Shown: positions 21,264-28,555 of the stretch, in pieces
How positions within the stretch are numbered: the stretch's first letter is position 1
How the letters are laid out: each line of letters opens with the position of its first letter
DNA from: a virus
IMG/VR virus record: IMGVR_UViG_3300030427_000041
Location: 1-33,152 of that record
DNA: 33,152 bases
Reading direction: 5' to 3' (one strand)
The notes under the pieces: generated by a model
Told to the model about the DNA's origin: nothing
Database searches by the model: none
What the model saw: only the letters and a program-made list of their open reading frames with translations
Translations under genes and position numbers: made by a program

Positions 21264-23390
21264 TTATTCTTGGGTGCCAAAGAGACGCGCCATGCGTAGT
21301 TTGGCGCGATAGTCTGAACTCTGCTGATAGTCGGCCAGCCAGTCGGCCTGCGCCTGTGTCAGCGCCTCTCCGTCCGCCTGTGCGCGCTCAAGGACGCGGG
21401 CGCGGGCGAACATGATTTCGGGATCGTCGTCGGCGGGCTCGGCGGGCCGCACGCGGTGCTCCTCAAGCCGCATCACGCGGGCCTCGATCTCGGCCAGATG
21501 CTCGACCTCCTCGGCACTTTGAGCGCGCCGACGCCGCTTGGGTGCGGCGGCGTGCGGCGTCACCAGCTGATGAACTTGCGCTTCTGGCAAGGGTTCACTG
21601 GCTGCGAGGCCAGAGGCCGCACGCACCCGCGCTGCCACCTCGGCTGCCGTCAACTCGCGCGCAGCCTTGGCCTCGGCCTTCTGTGCCTTCGCCCACGCCC
21701 CGCGCTTGCGCGCATGGTCGCGTGCGGCTTCGACGTCGATGAATTTGGCGGCCTCGAGACAGGCGGCATGGCCCAAATAGCGGCCCGTGAGATCATAGAC
21801 CTCGAGCCCGGCTCCCAAATCATCCGCGTCGAACCGCGCAACCACCTTTTCGCCTGCGATCCGGTACATCCACTCTGACCAGTATTCCGTGTCATAGAGC
21901 TTCAGCGCGCCGTTTCCGGTCTTGGCCCGCACGCCCTCGGCGCGCAGGAGCCACATGCGCAGCTGTTCGTCCGTCGCGCGCTTGACTGTCGCCTTGGCAT
22001 AGCCCGCGTTGAACACCTCATTGAACGAGCGTCCCATGGCCACTTCACTGCGCCGCCCGGGCCGGGCGTTGTGATGCTCGAGCTCATCCTCCAATACGAG
22101 GCGGAACTCGTCGAGCGGGACGGCGCGGGAGCCATAGTCCTCCGGTTTGGCTTCCGGTCTGTTGCCGGTATAGGCCCCGTCAAAGGCCGGGTGCTTGGCC
22201 ACCCGGTCGCAGAGATCGCGAAACGCGCGCTCGATGGGCTTGGATTGCCCCGAATAGGGCGTGGCCCAATGGATTTCGACACCTAGGAGCGGAAGGAGGC
22301 CGGGGATATCTTCGTCGGTGATCTTGAACCGAAACCGGGTCGGCGTGCCGCCCGTCATCGCCTTGGCGGCGAATTCCCGGCCGTTGTCGATCAGAACCGA
22401 CTGCGGGATGCCATAGGTCCGGATCAGATCGCCGGTCACCAGCTGCACGGTGTGGCTGTTGGCCGTCGGGGATAGTCGCCACGCCAAGAGTTTGCCGGAA
22501 TAGACGTCCGACCAGACCATCATCTGCGGGCGCACGGGCTTGTCGTAGCCGGGCCAGTCCACGAAGACGTCGAACTTGTGATAGTCGCCCTGCACGCATT
22601 CGAGCGGGGTCATGAATGCCTTGCTGCGGACCTGCGCGGGATAGAGGCGGCGCAATGCCTCTTCGCCCCTGCGCAAGTAGATTTCAGTGGGGGCCGATAC
22701 GCTGGACTTGAGCCAGCGCCGCACCTGATGCAGCGGCGGCACGACACTGTTGCGTCGCTCGGACGTCCAGACGCGCACTGCACGGTCATAGCAGCTTGTG
22801 AGAGAGGGCTGGGACGGGCGCAGCCAGTCACTGCGCACGAGCGCCAGAAAGGCCGGGTCTGTATCCAGTCGGGATCCTTGTGCCCGCCGCAACGCCCGCC
22901 CGTCGATCAGATAGGCCAGCCGGTCGGCGCGTGCGACGCCCTCGATGTGCGAGAGATAATTCCAGAGCGATTTCTCGGCGCGTCCCGACTTGCGTGCGAC
23001 CTCCCGCACCGCCGCCGACCGTGTCAGCCCGGCCCCTTCCAGTAACTCGACCTCGGCGATGGCTGCCAGCCGCGCCTCGGCTTCAGCGCGGGCCTTGTCA
23101 CCCGCCGCCGCATATCGATCCCATGCCGCGTCTTGCCCCTGCTGAACGGGTGCGGTTTTGACCAGGCTGGAACTTAGCCGCATGCGGGCGCGCAATGGCA
23201 GAACGCTCCAGTGATATTCGATGCCGCCGCCTACCCCCTTGCGCCGCCGGGCCTTCCCCGCGTGTCGCGCCCAGCCATCACGCTGTGCCAGTTCGTTGAT
23301 CTTGCGCTTTGTGCTCGGGAGATCCGGAAGCCCGGCCTCCGCCAGCTCTGCCGCGCTCCACCATTCCTGCGCAGGGGCCGGGCCTGTCAT
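21264..23390 (-). CDS. MuA-like DDE transposase, 708 aa
   Basis: N-terminal residues 9-60 form the Mu-type winged helix (EWWSAAELAEAGLPDLPSTK). Further helical DNA-binding domains follow, then an RNase H-like core: ECVQGDYHKFDVFVDW (D269), QSVLIDNGREFA (D335), and SKPIERAFRDL (E387), giving the DDE triad. A Mu C-terminal beta domain follows, then a charged tail that should contact MuB. It performs integration and replicative transposition, recognising end sites such as those at 27158-27343. Confidence 0.95.
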   Translation of the reverse strand: MTGPAPAQEWWSAAELAEAGLPDLPSTKRKINELAQRDGWARHAGKARRRKGVGGGIEYHWSVLPLRARMRLSSSLVKTAPVQQGQDAAWDRYAAAGDKARAEAEARLAAIAEVELLEGAGLTRSAAVREVARKSGRAEKSLWNYLSHIEGVARADRLAYLIDGRALRRAQGSRLDTDPAFLALVRSDWLRPSQPSLTSCYDRAVRVWTSERRNSVVPPLHQVRRWLKSSVSAPTEIYLRRGEEALRRLYPAQVRSKAFMTPLECVQGDYHKFDVFVDWPGYDKPVRPQMMVWSDVYSGKLLAWRLSPTANSHTVQLVTGDLIRTYGIPQSVLIDNGREFAAKAMTGGTPTRFRFKITDEDIPGLLPLLGVEIHWATPYSGQSKPIERAFRDLCDRVAKHPAFDGAYTGNRPEAKPEDYGSRAVPLDEFRLVLEDELEHHNARPGRRSEVAMGRSFNEVFNAGYAKATVKRATDEQLRMWLLRAEGVRAKTGNGALKLYDTEYWSEWMYRIAGEKVVARFDADDLGAGLEVYDLTGRYLGHAACLEAAKFIDVEAARDHARKRGAWAKAQKAEAKAARELTAAEVAARVRAASGLAASEPLPEAQVHQLVTPHAAAPKRRRRAQSAEEVEHLAEIEARVMRLEEHRVRPAEPADDDPEIMFARARVLERAQADGEALTQAQADWLADYQQSSDYRAKLRMARLFGTQE

Positions 23391-24259
23391 GCTGCATCCC
23401 CTTGGTCAAGTTCCCCGAACAGCGTCGCAACCTCCGCGCCGCGCTCCTCCAGAAACGCCATGCGCTCGCGCTTGCCCGCGCGGTCCCATGCGTCCAAGAG
23501 GCGTGACAGGGTTGCGTCCTTGGGACTTGCCGGGGCCGGGGCTTCGCCCCGTGCAACACGGTAAGCCTTACGGGCAGCGTTGACTGTCTTTGCCTCCCCG
23601 GAAGAGAGCGCCTTCATGACTTCGCTACGTTCTCCAGGATCAGAAATCTTGCCGATTTCTGCTATATCCTTGTATCCGAGGTATTGGGGTGCCAACTGGA
23701 TTGCACGAACTTCATCCGCCTCCAGAGCCTTCACAGCCCTGATCTGACGCCGAACCGTGCTCTCATCCTGTCCCGTCATTTGCCCGACTTTCACGGCGAA
23801 AGATACGACGGGCATCGTGCCCGTCGTATCCCACCGCTTGGCAACAAGAGCCTCACCAATCGCCGCGCGGGCTTCGGGGTGCTTCTTTTCGTACGCCTCT
23901 TTGTACTCCAGCAGAAAGACCGCGCGATCTATCGGCTTCATCTCAGCACGGGCCAGATTGCGCTCGATCTCCATAAGGCGGGCATCGGCGTCCGTCCCGT
24001 CGTAGACAGACGCAAGGATCGTGACGTTCCCGAGCCGCTTTGCGACCTCAATCCGATGCGCGCCGTCAATAAGGCGATAGACTACGGTGCCTTTGCGTCG
24101 TACGCGGCGCACATCAATCGGATCGGTGGTAGAGCCACCTTCGTCGATTGTCATGAGGATGGCCGAGATACCAACCTCGTCTACAGGACGCAGCCGGTCC
24201 TCTATGACGATTTCAGCAACAGCCATCTCCCGTGTCTCGATCAGGCGCATTTCACTCAT
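23387..24259 (-). CDS. ParB/RepB-like nuclease-domain protein, 290 aa
   Basis: The ParB N-terminal fold is visible: IVIEDRLRPVDEVGISAILM, TTDPIDVRRV, RLIDGAHRIEVAKRLG (D65-G-A-H-R) and MEIERNLARAEMKPIDRAVF, followed by an HTH region KVGQMTGQDESTVRRQIRAV. ParB-like proteins with an HTH are frequent in the early operons of Mu-like phages; they probably bind DNA and CTP. Overlaps the transposase start by four bases, implying coupled expression. Confidence 0.85.
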   Translation of the reverse strand: MSEMRLIETREMAVAEIVIEDRLRPVDEVGISAILMTIDEGGSTTDPIDVRRVRRKGTVVYRLIDGAHRIEVAKRLGNVTILASVYDGTDADARLMEIERNLARAEMKPIDRAVFLLEYKEAYEKKHPEARAAIGEALVAKRWDTTGTMPVVSFAVKVGQMTGQDESTVRRQIRAVKALEADEVRAIQLAPQYLGYKDIAEIGKISDPGERSEVMKALSSGEAKTVNAARKAYRVARGEAPAPASPKDATLSRLLDAWDRAGKRERMAFLEERGAEVATLFGELDQGDAA

Positions 24260-24464
24260 TGTCGAGCGCCTTTTCGAGGGCCTCTAGTATCCCCTTAAGC
24301 GCTTCGATATCGCTCTTGATCAGGAAAACCGGCACGTCTGGGAGGGCCATGTACAAGGGGTCCCCGTTCGCCAGCTGGCGCGCAACGAACCTGATCGCAT
24401 TGGCCTTTTCCAAGGCAAGCTGAGCGAGATTGTCAAATTTGTGCAATTTGTCTGTTTTGGTCAT
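24252..24464 (-). CDS. Small hypothetical protein, 70 aa
   Basis: Product MTKTDKLHKFDNLAQLALEK, with helices and FLIKSDIEALKGILEALEKA. Overlaps the ParB-like start by eight bases and the upstream stop by ATGA. Helical, charged; no family recognised. Confidence 0.6.
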   Translation of the reverse strand: MTKTDKLHKFDNLAQLALEKANAIRFVARQLANGDPLYMALPDVPVFLIKSDIEALKGILEALEKALDNE

Positions 24465-24685
24465 TCTGGGGCCTTCGTCATTGTGTACCGGCAGATCAGC
24501 CGGTCGCCTTTCCGTTCGCGGGTGCAGAGGATTTCCGCCCCGTTCGCGCGCAGTTCAGAAATGCAACTGTTCACCGCCACCACATGCGCCCGGCGCACGA
24601 TCTCGCGCGTGGTATGCGGGCGACCGTCCTTGAGGACGGCCAGAACCCGTTGCAGGCGGGGCGAGGTGAGCGGCGCGTGGTGCAT
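24461..24685 (-). CDS. Small winged-helix protein, 74 aa
   Basis: Start chosen at ATG 24683-24685: MHHAPLTSPRLQRVLAVLKD, then HTTREIVRRAHVVAVNSCIS and ELRANGAEILCTRE. The helix, turn, recognition helix (A-V-N-S-C-I-S-E-L-R) and beta wing (G-x-x-I-x-C) match the small HTH proteins that follow XerD-like or replication modules in phages. Overlaps the neighbours by one and four bases. Confidence 0.7.
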   Translation of the reverse strand: MHHAPLTSPRLQRVLAVLKDGRPHTTREIVRRAHVVAVNSCISELRANGAEILCTRERKGDRLICRYTMTKAPE

Positions 24686-24948
24686 CAGCAGCCCAGCATC
24701 TGAGCATCGAGCCCGGCGCAACCGGAACGGCAGTTGCCACACATGCGGTGCCCCAGCCCCGTCGACCAGAACTCGGTGCCGCAGGTGAGGCAAGGACGGT
24801 TGCGGGCGTGCTGTGACTTAACCGCCTCGACGTCCATCCGGTCTTGGGCGCGCAGGGCGATATCGCGGTTGCTGAACGTGCCGGACACGCGCTCCTTGCC
24901 GTCGAAAACGGCGTAGCCGCGGCCCGTTTTTTGAACATGCAGGCTCAT
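24685..24948 (-). CDS. Small zinc-binding protein, 87 aa
   Basis: Start at ATG 24946-24948 has GGAGGG ten bases upstream. Product: MSLHVQKTGRGYAVFDGKER, RVSGTFSNRDIALRAQDRMD, then CLTCGTEFWSTGLGHRMCGN with a further C-x-C. The CxxC-x14-CxxC pattern is a zinc ribbon. Small proteins of this kind are common in early operons of Rhodobacteraceae phages. Confidence 0.7.
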   Translation of the reverse strand: MSLHVQKTGRGYAVFDGKERVSGTFSNRDIALRAQDRMDVEAVKSQHARNRPCLTCGTEFWSTGLGHRMCGNCRSGCAGLDAQMLGC

Positions 24949-24952
24949 GCGA

Positions 24953-25141
24953 TCACCCTCCAAAGCACGCGACGCCGAAGAGCAGGACGAACAGCGCCAG
25001 CACTCCCACCACATCGCCGATGACAGAAAAAGCACCCCGGCCGGAGCAAGCAGACTGGGCACAGCCGGGGCGCAGGTACCGCGCAGCGCACAGGCCAGCA
25101 CGCGCGCGGATCTTGGAAACGGGTTTGAACAGGGGTTTCAA
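24953..25141 (-). CDS. Small membrane protein with possible TTG start, 62 aa
   Basis: TTG at 25139-25141 overlaps the upstream TGA (TTGA), supporting coupled initiation. Product begins (M)KPLFKPVSKIRARAGLCAAR and ends in a hydrophobic helix SVIGDVVGVLALFVLLFGVA. The first codons lie on copy D of the dispersed repeat. No family recognised; start is uncertain. Confidence 0.45.
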   Translation of the reverse strand: MKPLFKPVSKIRARAGLCAARYLRPGCAQSACSGRGAFSVIGDVVGVLALFVLLFGVACFGG

Positions 25142-25143
25142 CG
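25121..25143 (-). repeat. Dispersed tandem motif, copy D
   Basis: Minus strand: CGTTGAAACCCC then TGTTCAAACCC. It sits at the junction of the 75-residue and 62-residue genes. Confidence 0.45.
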
Positions 25144-25365
25144 ATGCACCCTCCGCAGGTCATTTTCCCGCATGAACGCTTCCTTGCGGATCGACAGGTG
25201 ATGATCCTCTGCCAAGCGGCTCAGGCGCATCAACGGCAGCGCACAGCAGGGCTCGTCGATGTCGCGTACCAGCTGCAAGGCCAGCGCCACACGCTGCACT
25301 TGCGGGATGGCCGCGATCTCGGCCTGCAACTGGCCCGCGTCGGGGATCAGATCGGAAATCCGCAT
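25138..25365 (-). CDS. Small hypothetical protein, 75 aa
   Basis: Product MRISDLIPDAGQLQAEIAAI, PQVQRVALALQLVRDIDEPC and LSRLAEDHHLSIRKEAFMRE. Helical, with no recognised domain. It begins five bases after the stop of the upstream membrane protein gene and ends on copy D of the dispersed repeat. Confidence 0.55.
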   Translation of the reverse strand: MRISDLIPDAGQLQAEIAAIPQVQRVALALQLVRDIDEPCCALPLMRLSRLAEDHHLSIRKEAFMRENDLRRVHR

Positions 25366-25369
25366 CGCA

Positions 25370-25573
25370 TTAATCCTGTGTTGAAGGGGGTGTTTCAGGG
25401 GCGGCGTCTCGGCTCAGCACCCCATAGGACAGGCCGAAAGCGACCACGGCCCAGAAGACGAACGCGAGCATCATAGCGATAGCAAGGCCGCTGCCCGGAG
25501 GAAGGTTGCGTTCGGGGTCGCGCACTTCGCGTAGTCGCCCACGCATGCCACGGCCTAGCTTGATACCGCTCAT
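25370..25573 (-). CDS. Small single-TM membrane protein, 67 aa
   Basis: Product MSGIKLGRGMRGRLREVRDP, a basic N-terminus, followed by a hydrophobic segment LAIAMMLAFVFWAVVAFGLS and the tail APETPPSTQD, encoded by copy C of the dispersed repeat. Start overlaps the upstream stop by ATGA. No family recognised. Confidence 0.6.
   Translation of the reverse strand: MSGIKLGRGMRGRLREVRDPERNLPPGSGLAIAMMLAFVFWAVVAFGLSYGVLSRDAAPETPPSTQD
25377..25401 (-). repeat. Dispersed tandem motif, copy C
   Basis: Minus strand: CCCCTGAAACACCCCC then TTCAACACA. It encodes the C-terminal ETPPST of the 67-residue gene and lies ahead of the next start. It shares 16 identical bases with copy B. Confidence 0.6.
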
Positions 25574-25830
25574 GCGGCGTCCTCCCGCCGCATGCGGTCG
25601 GCATAGAGCCGCGCAAAGGTCTCCTCGCCCACCTCGTCAAGCATCTTTTGGCGCAGGGCGCGGGCCTTGGTCCCGTTCCATCCGCCGGTGGCAGCGCTCT
25701 TGGCATTGGTCGGCGTCACCCCATGCGGCACGCACCAATCCTTCAGGTTGGTGCCGATCACCCGCAGATACCCTAGGAACACGTCATAGAAGACGGGTCC
25801 CGGCTGGATTGTTGTGACTTTTTCTGTCAT
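25570..25830 (-). CDS. Ner-like HTH protein, first gene of the early operon, 86 aa
   Basis: The sequence GYLRVIGTNLKDWCVPHGVT, NAKSAATGGWNGTKARALRQ and KMLDEVGEETFARLYADRMR looks like an HTH with a long second helix. Its position as first gene divergent from the repressor, behind the operator region, is that of Mu Ner, which turns down both early and repressor promoters. The family call rests on position and fold impression. Upstream spacing shows CTAGGGAAAAAGCATATG, a moderate ribosome site. Confidence 0.6.
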   Translation of the reverse strand: MTEKVTTIQPGPVFYDVFLGYLRVIGTNLKDWCVPHGVTPTNAKSAATGGWNGTKARALRQKMLDEVGEETFARLYADRMRREDAA

Positions 25831-25847
25831 ATGCTTTTTCCCTAGTA

Positions 25848-25905
25848 GGTCACAAAATGACCGTATTTCACGTTCAAGCTTAGTTTTGAACGTGAAATAC
25901 GTTCA
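25848..25905. promoter_or_regulatory. Divergent operator/promoter region with overlapping palindromes
   Basis: Three inverted repeats are packed between the divergent early operon and repressor. GGTCA-CAAAA-TGACC spans 25848-25862. A 16-base perfect repeat CGTATTTCACGTTCAA (25862-25877) faces TTGAACGTGAAATACG (25886-25901) across eight bases. TGAACG-N7-CGTTCA lies at 25887-25905. Minus-strand TTGAAC, 17 bases, TGTGAC could be the early promoter. These are the likely CI-like and Ner-like binding sites and might double as a transpositional enhancer as in Mu. Confidence 0.75.
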
Positions 25906-25925
25906 TGTCAATAGGTTTTATCAGA

Positions 25926-26396
25926 ATGTCAGCGGATCCCGGTAAAAGGCTTGCGCTCTGGAGAAAGAAGCAGGGGCTGTCCCAACGCGCCCTTGGTTCT
26001 ACGATGGAGGTGAGCCAAGGATATATTGGTGATATCGAAGCCGGACGGAGCGAACCGTCGCGCAACTTCCTGATCCGGCTGCAAGGGCGCTTTGGCCTGC
26101 GAGCCGATTACATTCTCTATGGCGAAGGCGACCCCGTCGCCGCCGAACCGCCACCGCCAACGCGCGCGCGCCTCGATCCGATGATCCTGATGATCTGCGG
26201 AACGGAAGTCCGCAAGGTCTACGCCGATCTCGGCCTCGACCTTCCTAGCGATACGCATTTTAAGGAAGGCGTATGGTTCTACAACGAGCTGCTCTCGCGC
26301 ATGGAAAATCCCGAGGACGGCGACGAGCTAGAGGCTCTGCTGCCGGACATCCGGCAACTGCTTAAAACCCGCCTGCACAATTCCGTTGATCCCTAA
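25926..26396 (+). CDS. CI-like phage repressor, 156 aa
   Basis: The HTH covers residues 7-60: KRLALWRKKQGLSQRALGST, MEVSQGYIGDIEAGRSEPSR, FGLRADYILYGEGD, a standard lambda-repressor (XRE) fold. The rest is a helical domain probably for oligomerisation. Start chosen at ATG 25926; an ATG at 25905 would put seven residues before it but lies inside the operator palindrome. It would hold the early operon off in the lysogen. No peptidase motif is seen, so induction may not rely on RecA cleavage. Confidence 0.8.
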   Translation: MSADPGKRLALWRKKQGLSQRALGSTMEVSQGYIGDIEAGRSEPSRNFLIRLQGRFGLRADYILYGEGDPVAAEPPPPTRARLDPMILMICGTEVRKVYADLGLDLPSDTHFKEGVWFYNELLSRMENPEDGDELEALLPDIRQLLKTRLHNSVDP

Positions 26397-26469
26397 GTCG
26401 TATCCTGGGCGACATTGCCTGACCGGCACATGCGTGGTAGGCCACAACGATAAACTTGGAGGTTTCAAC

Positions 26470-26847
26470 GTGCGAACGCTTCTATGCCGTGCCGCTCTTA
26501 CGGCGATGTTTGTGGCCGCCGCCCCGTACTCTGCGTCGGCGCAAGTTAGCCATCAAGACTATGAGGGCGACTGCCAACTTGTATTTCTCGTGGCCCGCGT
26601 TGCAATCGGTAGTAGCCAGTACGGGCTGGTGTCTCTCGAAGAGACTTTACAAGAATACACCAGCCCAAGTGTTTTTCGTACTGCGTCGCAGCGTTCAGTT
26701 TATGAACGGATTATCCGCGATGCCTATGGCCGCCCCATAATGGTTAAGGGAGGCACGATGCCAACTGATGTCTATCGTGAAGTGATCGACGGATTTGCGT
26801 CAGACTGGGCCGGGTCGTGTGAACGCGGTGAGCTTCATGCGCGTTGA
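26470..26847 (+). CDS. Secreted small protein in the lysogeny operon, 125 aa
   Basis: GTG 26470-26472 has GGAGG seven bases upstream. The N-terminus VRTLLCRAALTAMFVAAAPY with SASA|Q is a classical signal peptide with likely cleavage at residue 27. The mature part has two cysteines (DCQLVF and GSCERG) that may form a disulphide, and helices with SVYERIIRDAYGRPIMVKGG. No family recognised. As a prophage gene beside the repressor on the same strand, it may be a lysogenic-conversion or superinfection-exclusion factor (inference). Confidence 0.65.
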   Translation: MRTLLCRAALTAMFVAAAPYSASAQVSHQDYEGDCQLVFLVARVAIGSSQYGLVSLEETLQEYTSPSVFRTASQRSVYERIIRDAYGRPIMVKGGTMPTDVYREVIDGFASDWAGSCERGELHAR

Positions 26848-27157
26848 AGAACCTACCTTTTAGCGTTCCTTAGGCCTAGAAAAACCGTCCCACTTCTATT
26901 CTCCGTTTATCCTACTTCAGAAATCTCTATGTATTTGATTTCATTAGCGGAAACATGGAAGTGGGACGGCAAATTAGAACTGGGCGGACTTGGTCCCAGT
27001 TCCGGACGTGCCGGGGGCCGTTAAATGCCCCCTTAAACACCCCTCTCAGAGCCGTTTGAACCATATTTCAATAGGGTTTCGCACATTTTGCGCTTCGCAG
27101 TTCGCAGTGGCCCCGAAAACGCCAACATCGCCGTTTTCGCCCGCTTCTCGCACTTTA
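26848..27157. other. Non-coding left-end segment with inverted repeats
   Basis: No gene is seen. CCGTCCCACTTC (26885-26896) faces GAAGTGGGACGG (26958-26969), a perfect 12-base inverted repeat 61 bases apart in an AT-rich segment. GAACTGGG (26977-26984) faces CCCAGTTC (26995-27002). GAAAACG (27115-27121) faces CGTTTTC (27132-27138). A copy of the dispersed motif lies between them. It could hold a small RNA, a bidirectional terminator or regulatory sites. Confidence 0.5.
27021..27043 (+). repeat. Dispersed tandem motif, copy E
   Basis: Plus strand: TTAAATGCCCCC then TTAAACACCCC. It is within the non-coding left-end segment of prophage A and on the opposite strand to copies A-D and G. Confidence 0.6.
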
Positions 27158-27345
27158 CTGCAAACTTCACCCATGCCAACCGCAGCCCCGCGTCCGCGCA
27201 GAAATATGCCTTATTTCATTGACCTATCCGGCTTCATCCCGCCTCATTCTGGGTCTTCCGGCATGACTGTAAACTAGAGTGTAACCCTACAACTGTTGTA
27301 GCGTGACAGCGAAGTTTGCAGTGAATTACAGTGAAGTTTACAGCA
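27158..27345. mobile_element. Left end of prophage A: putative transposase-binding sites and terminus
   Basis: Four copies of CTGyAAACTTCrCtgt occur. On the minus strand they lie at 27328-27343 and 27306-27321, 22 bases apart. On the plus strand they lie at 27267-27282 (CTGTAAACTAGAGTGT) and 27158-27170 (CTGCAAACTTCAC). On the minus strand, reading into the phage, the sequence begins TGCTGTAAACTTCACTG at 27345. Mu-like ends start with TG and carry three or more such sites, so I place the boundary at 27345. The MuA-like transposase would bind here. The exact base is inferred. Confidence 0.7.
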
Positions 27346-27487
27346 ACGGGGTTTTTAGAAATTGGTGACTGTGACGTCCGGCCCAAAGCGACCGTTCGTC
27401 GATCAACCCAGATGCTGCGACCCGGAACGTCACACCGGACATTCGCCGAGAGTGTAAAACCGAGCCTATCGCGCCCCAGATCTATTT
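27346..27487. other. Non-coding flank, probably host side of the prophage A left end
   Basis: No gene is seen. GTGACGTCCGG (about 27371) and CCGGAACGTCAC (about 27422) form an imperfect inverted repeat. None of the transposase-site copies found just left of 27345 recur here. If 27345 is the phage end, the first five bases (ACGGG) would be the target duplication. Confidence 0.4.
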
Positions 27488-28555
27488 CTAATTTTCAACG
27501 CGCTCCAACGGGCGAACCTGTGTGCGAAACTCATGAGCGGTGACTGCAACGCTAGCGACACTAAAAACGGATACTCGTATGCAATTTGCCGCTTCGGTAT
27601 CGAAGAGGGCCAAGTTCTTTCCCGTCCCCACAGAACTCGTATAAAGTACACCGTCAAATCCTTTTTTCTTTATAAACTCGCAGAGATATTGACTTGGAAC
27701 GTAGTCAGTTGCGGCGCTGCGGGGCAGCACCGGACGAGTGAGTTCGTGGCCCAGACTTTCTAGGAACGGCAAGTCTGCCCTAAGCTGAACAATCTCATCG
27801 GAAGATCCACAGATAAAAGGAGAGACGAGTGTCTTAGGTGATCGTAAATCGACGATTGTAAGTCCTTCACGCAGCTCAAATTCTGCAACGGTCGCGAATT
27901 CACCCGTATGAGGGCGTATTTCCGAAATCGCTGTGTTCTCATCAGATGCAAGATAGAGATACGGAATGCCTGCGGGGTTGGCTCTTCCGTGGGAAGCGGA
28001 ACCTTTTGGTGGCGCTCCCATCGATTGGGCATCGAAAGGCTGATTATCAGGCGAGATCCTGGCTCGAAACCAGATCTTTTCTAGCGGTGCTGAAAGCAAG
28101 AACTCGAGCAAAAGCTTCAACCGTTCTTCCTTAATTTTTTCGTCTAGAAAATACCTATTCTTGAAGCGAAGTTCTTGACGAAGTTCAAGCCAATCACCGA
28201 CCTTAGAGTCATCCGGCGCGGTCAAGGGTCTAAACGACTTTCGAACGATCTCTCCATCATCTAAAATATCGGAAAGTAGTTCTTTGGCGTGTGCTTCGTC
28301 CATTTTGGCATGAGAGAAAAGCCCCCAGTCCTTTTTGAAGTTTGCCACAAGACTTACACCGCCTTCAGCTTCTTCATAAGATTCGACTAGCAGCTCAAAA
28401 ACATCAGAAAGCTCCGACGGTTCAACAAGTTTGTCCGAAGGGTCTCCGCAATAATTACAATCCCCTTTCGCCAATTCTGTAGCCAGAAATTGAAACAGGT
28501 GTTTTTCGAGTCCACGGTCCCCAAAACAGTTTGGGCAGCATTTATTTGGCATCAA
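27488..28555 (-). CDS. RES-domain protein with N-terminal zinc-ribbon/HEPN-RES-type region, 355 aa
   Basis: N-terminal cysteines C7-x2-C10 and C33-x2-C36 (CNYCGD) form a zinc ribbon. A helical middle region of about 100 residues is like the HEPN/RES N-terminal domain. The RES domain covers about 160-345 with WFRARIS (R164), PAGIPYLYLASDENTAISEI (E212), and DGVLYTSSVGTGKNLALFD (S307/S308), matching the R, E, S residues that name the family. Known RES toxins (Xre-RES modules) split NAD+. The start overlaps the sce7725-like stop by ATGA, so it is the last gene of a three-gene operon. It is AT-richer than the flanking phages. Enzymatic role as NAD+-depleting effector is inference. Confidence 0.8.
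   Translation of the reverse strand: MMPNKCCPNCFGDRGLEKHLFQFLATELAKGDCNYCGDPSDKLVEPSELSDVFELLVESYEEAEGGVSLVANFKKDWGLFSHAKMDEAHAKELLSDILDDGEIVRKSFRPLTAPDDSKVGDWLELRQELRFKNRYFLDEKIKEERLKLLLEFLLSAPLEKIWFRARISPDNQPFDAQSMGAPPKGSASHGRANPAGIPYLYLASDENTAISEIRPHTGEFATVAEFELREGLTIVDLRSPKTLVSPFICGSSDEIVQLRADLPFLESLGHELTRPVLPRSAATDYVPSQYLCEFIKKKGFDGVLYTSSVGTGKNLALFDTEAANCIRVSVFSVASVAVTAHEFRTQVRPLERVEN

Noticed and set aside
28150-28345. GAAGTT-type matches resembling transposase sites inside the RES gene
   Set aside because: Only 8-9 bases match, they lie in coding sequence and lack the CTGyAAAC half.
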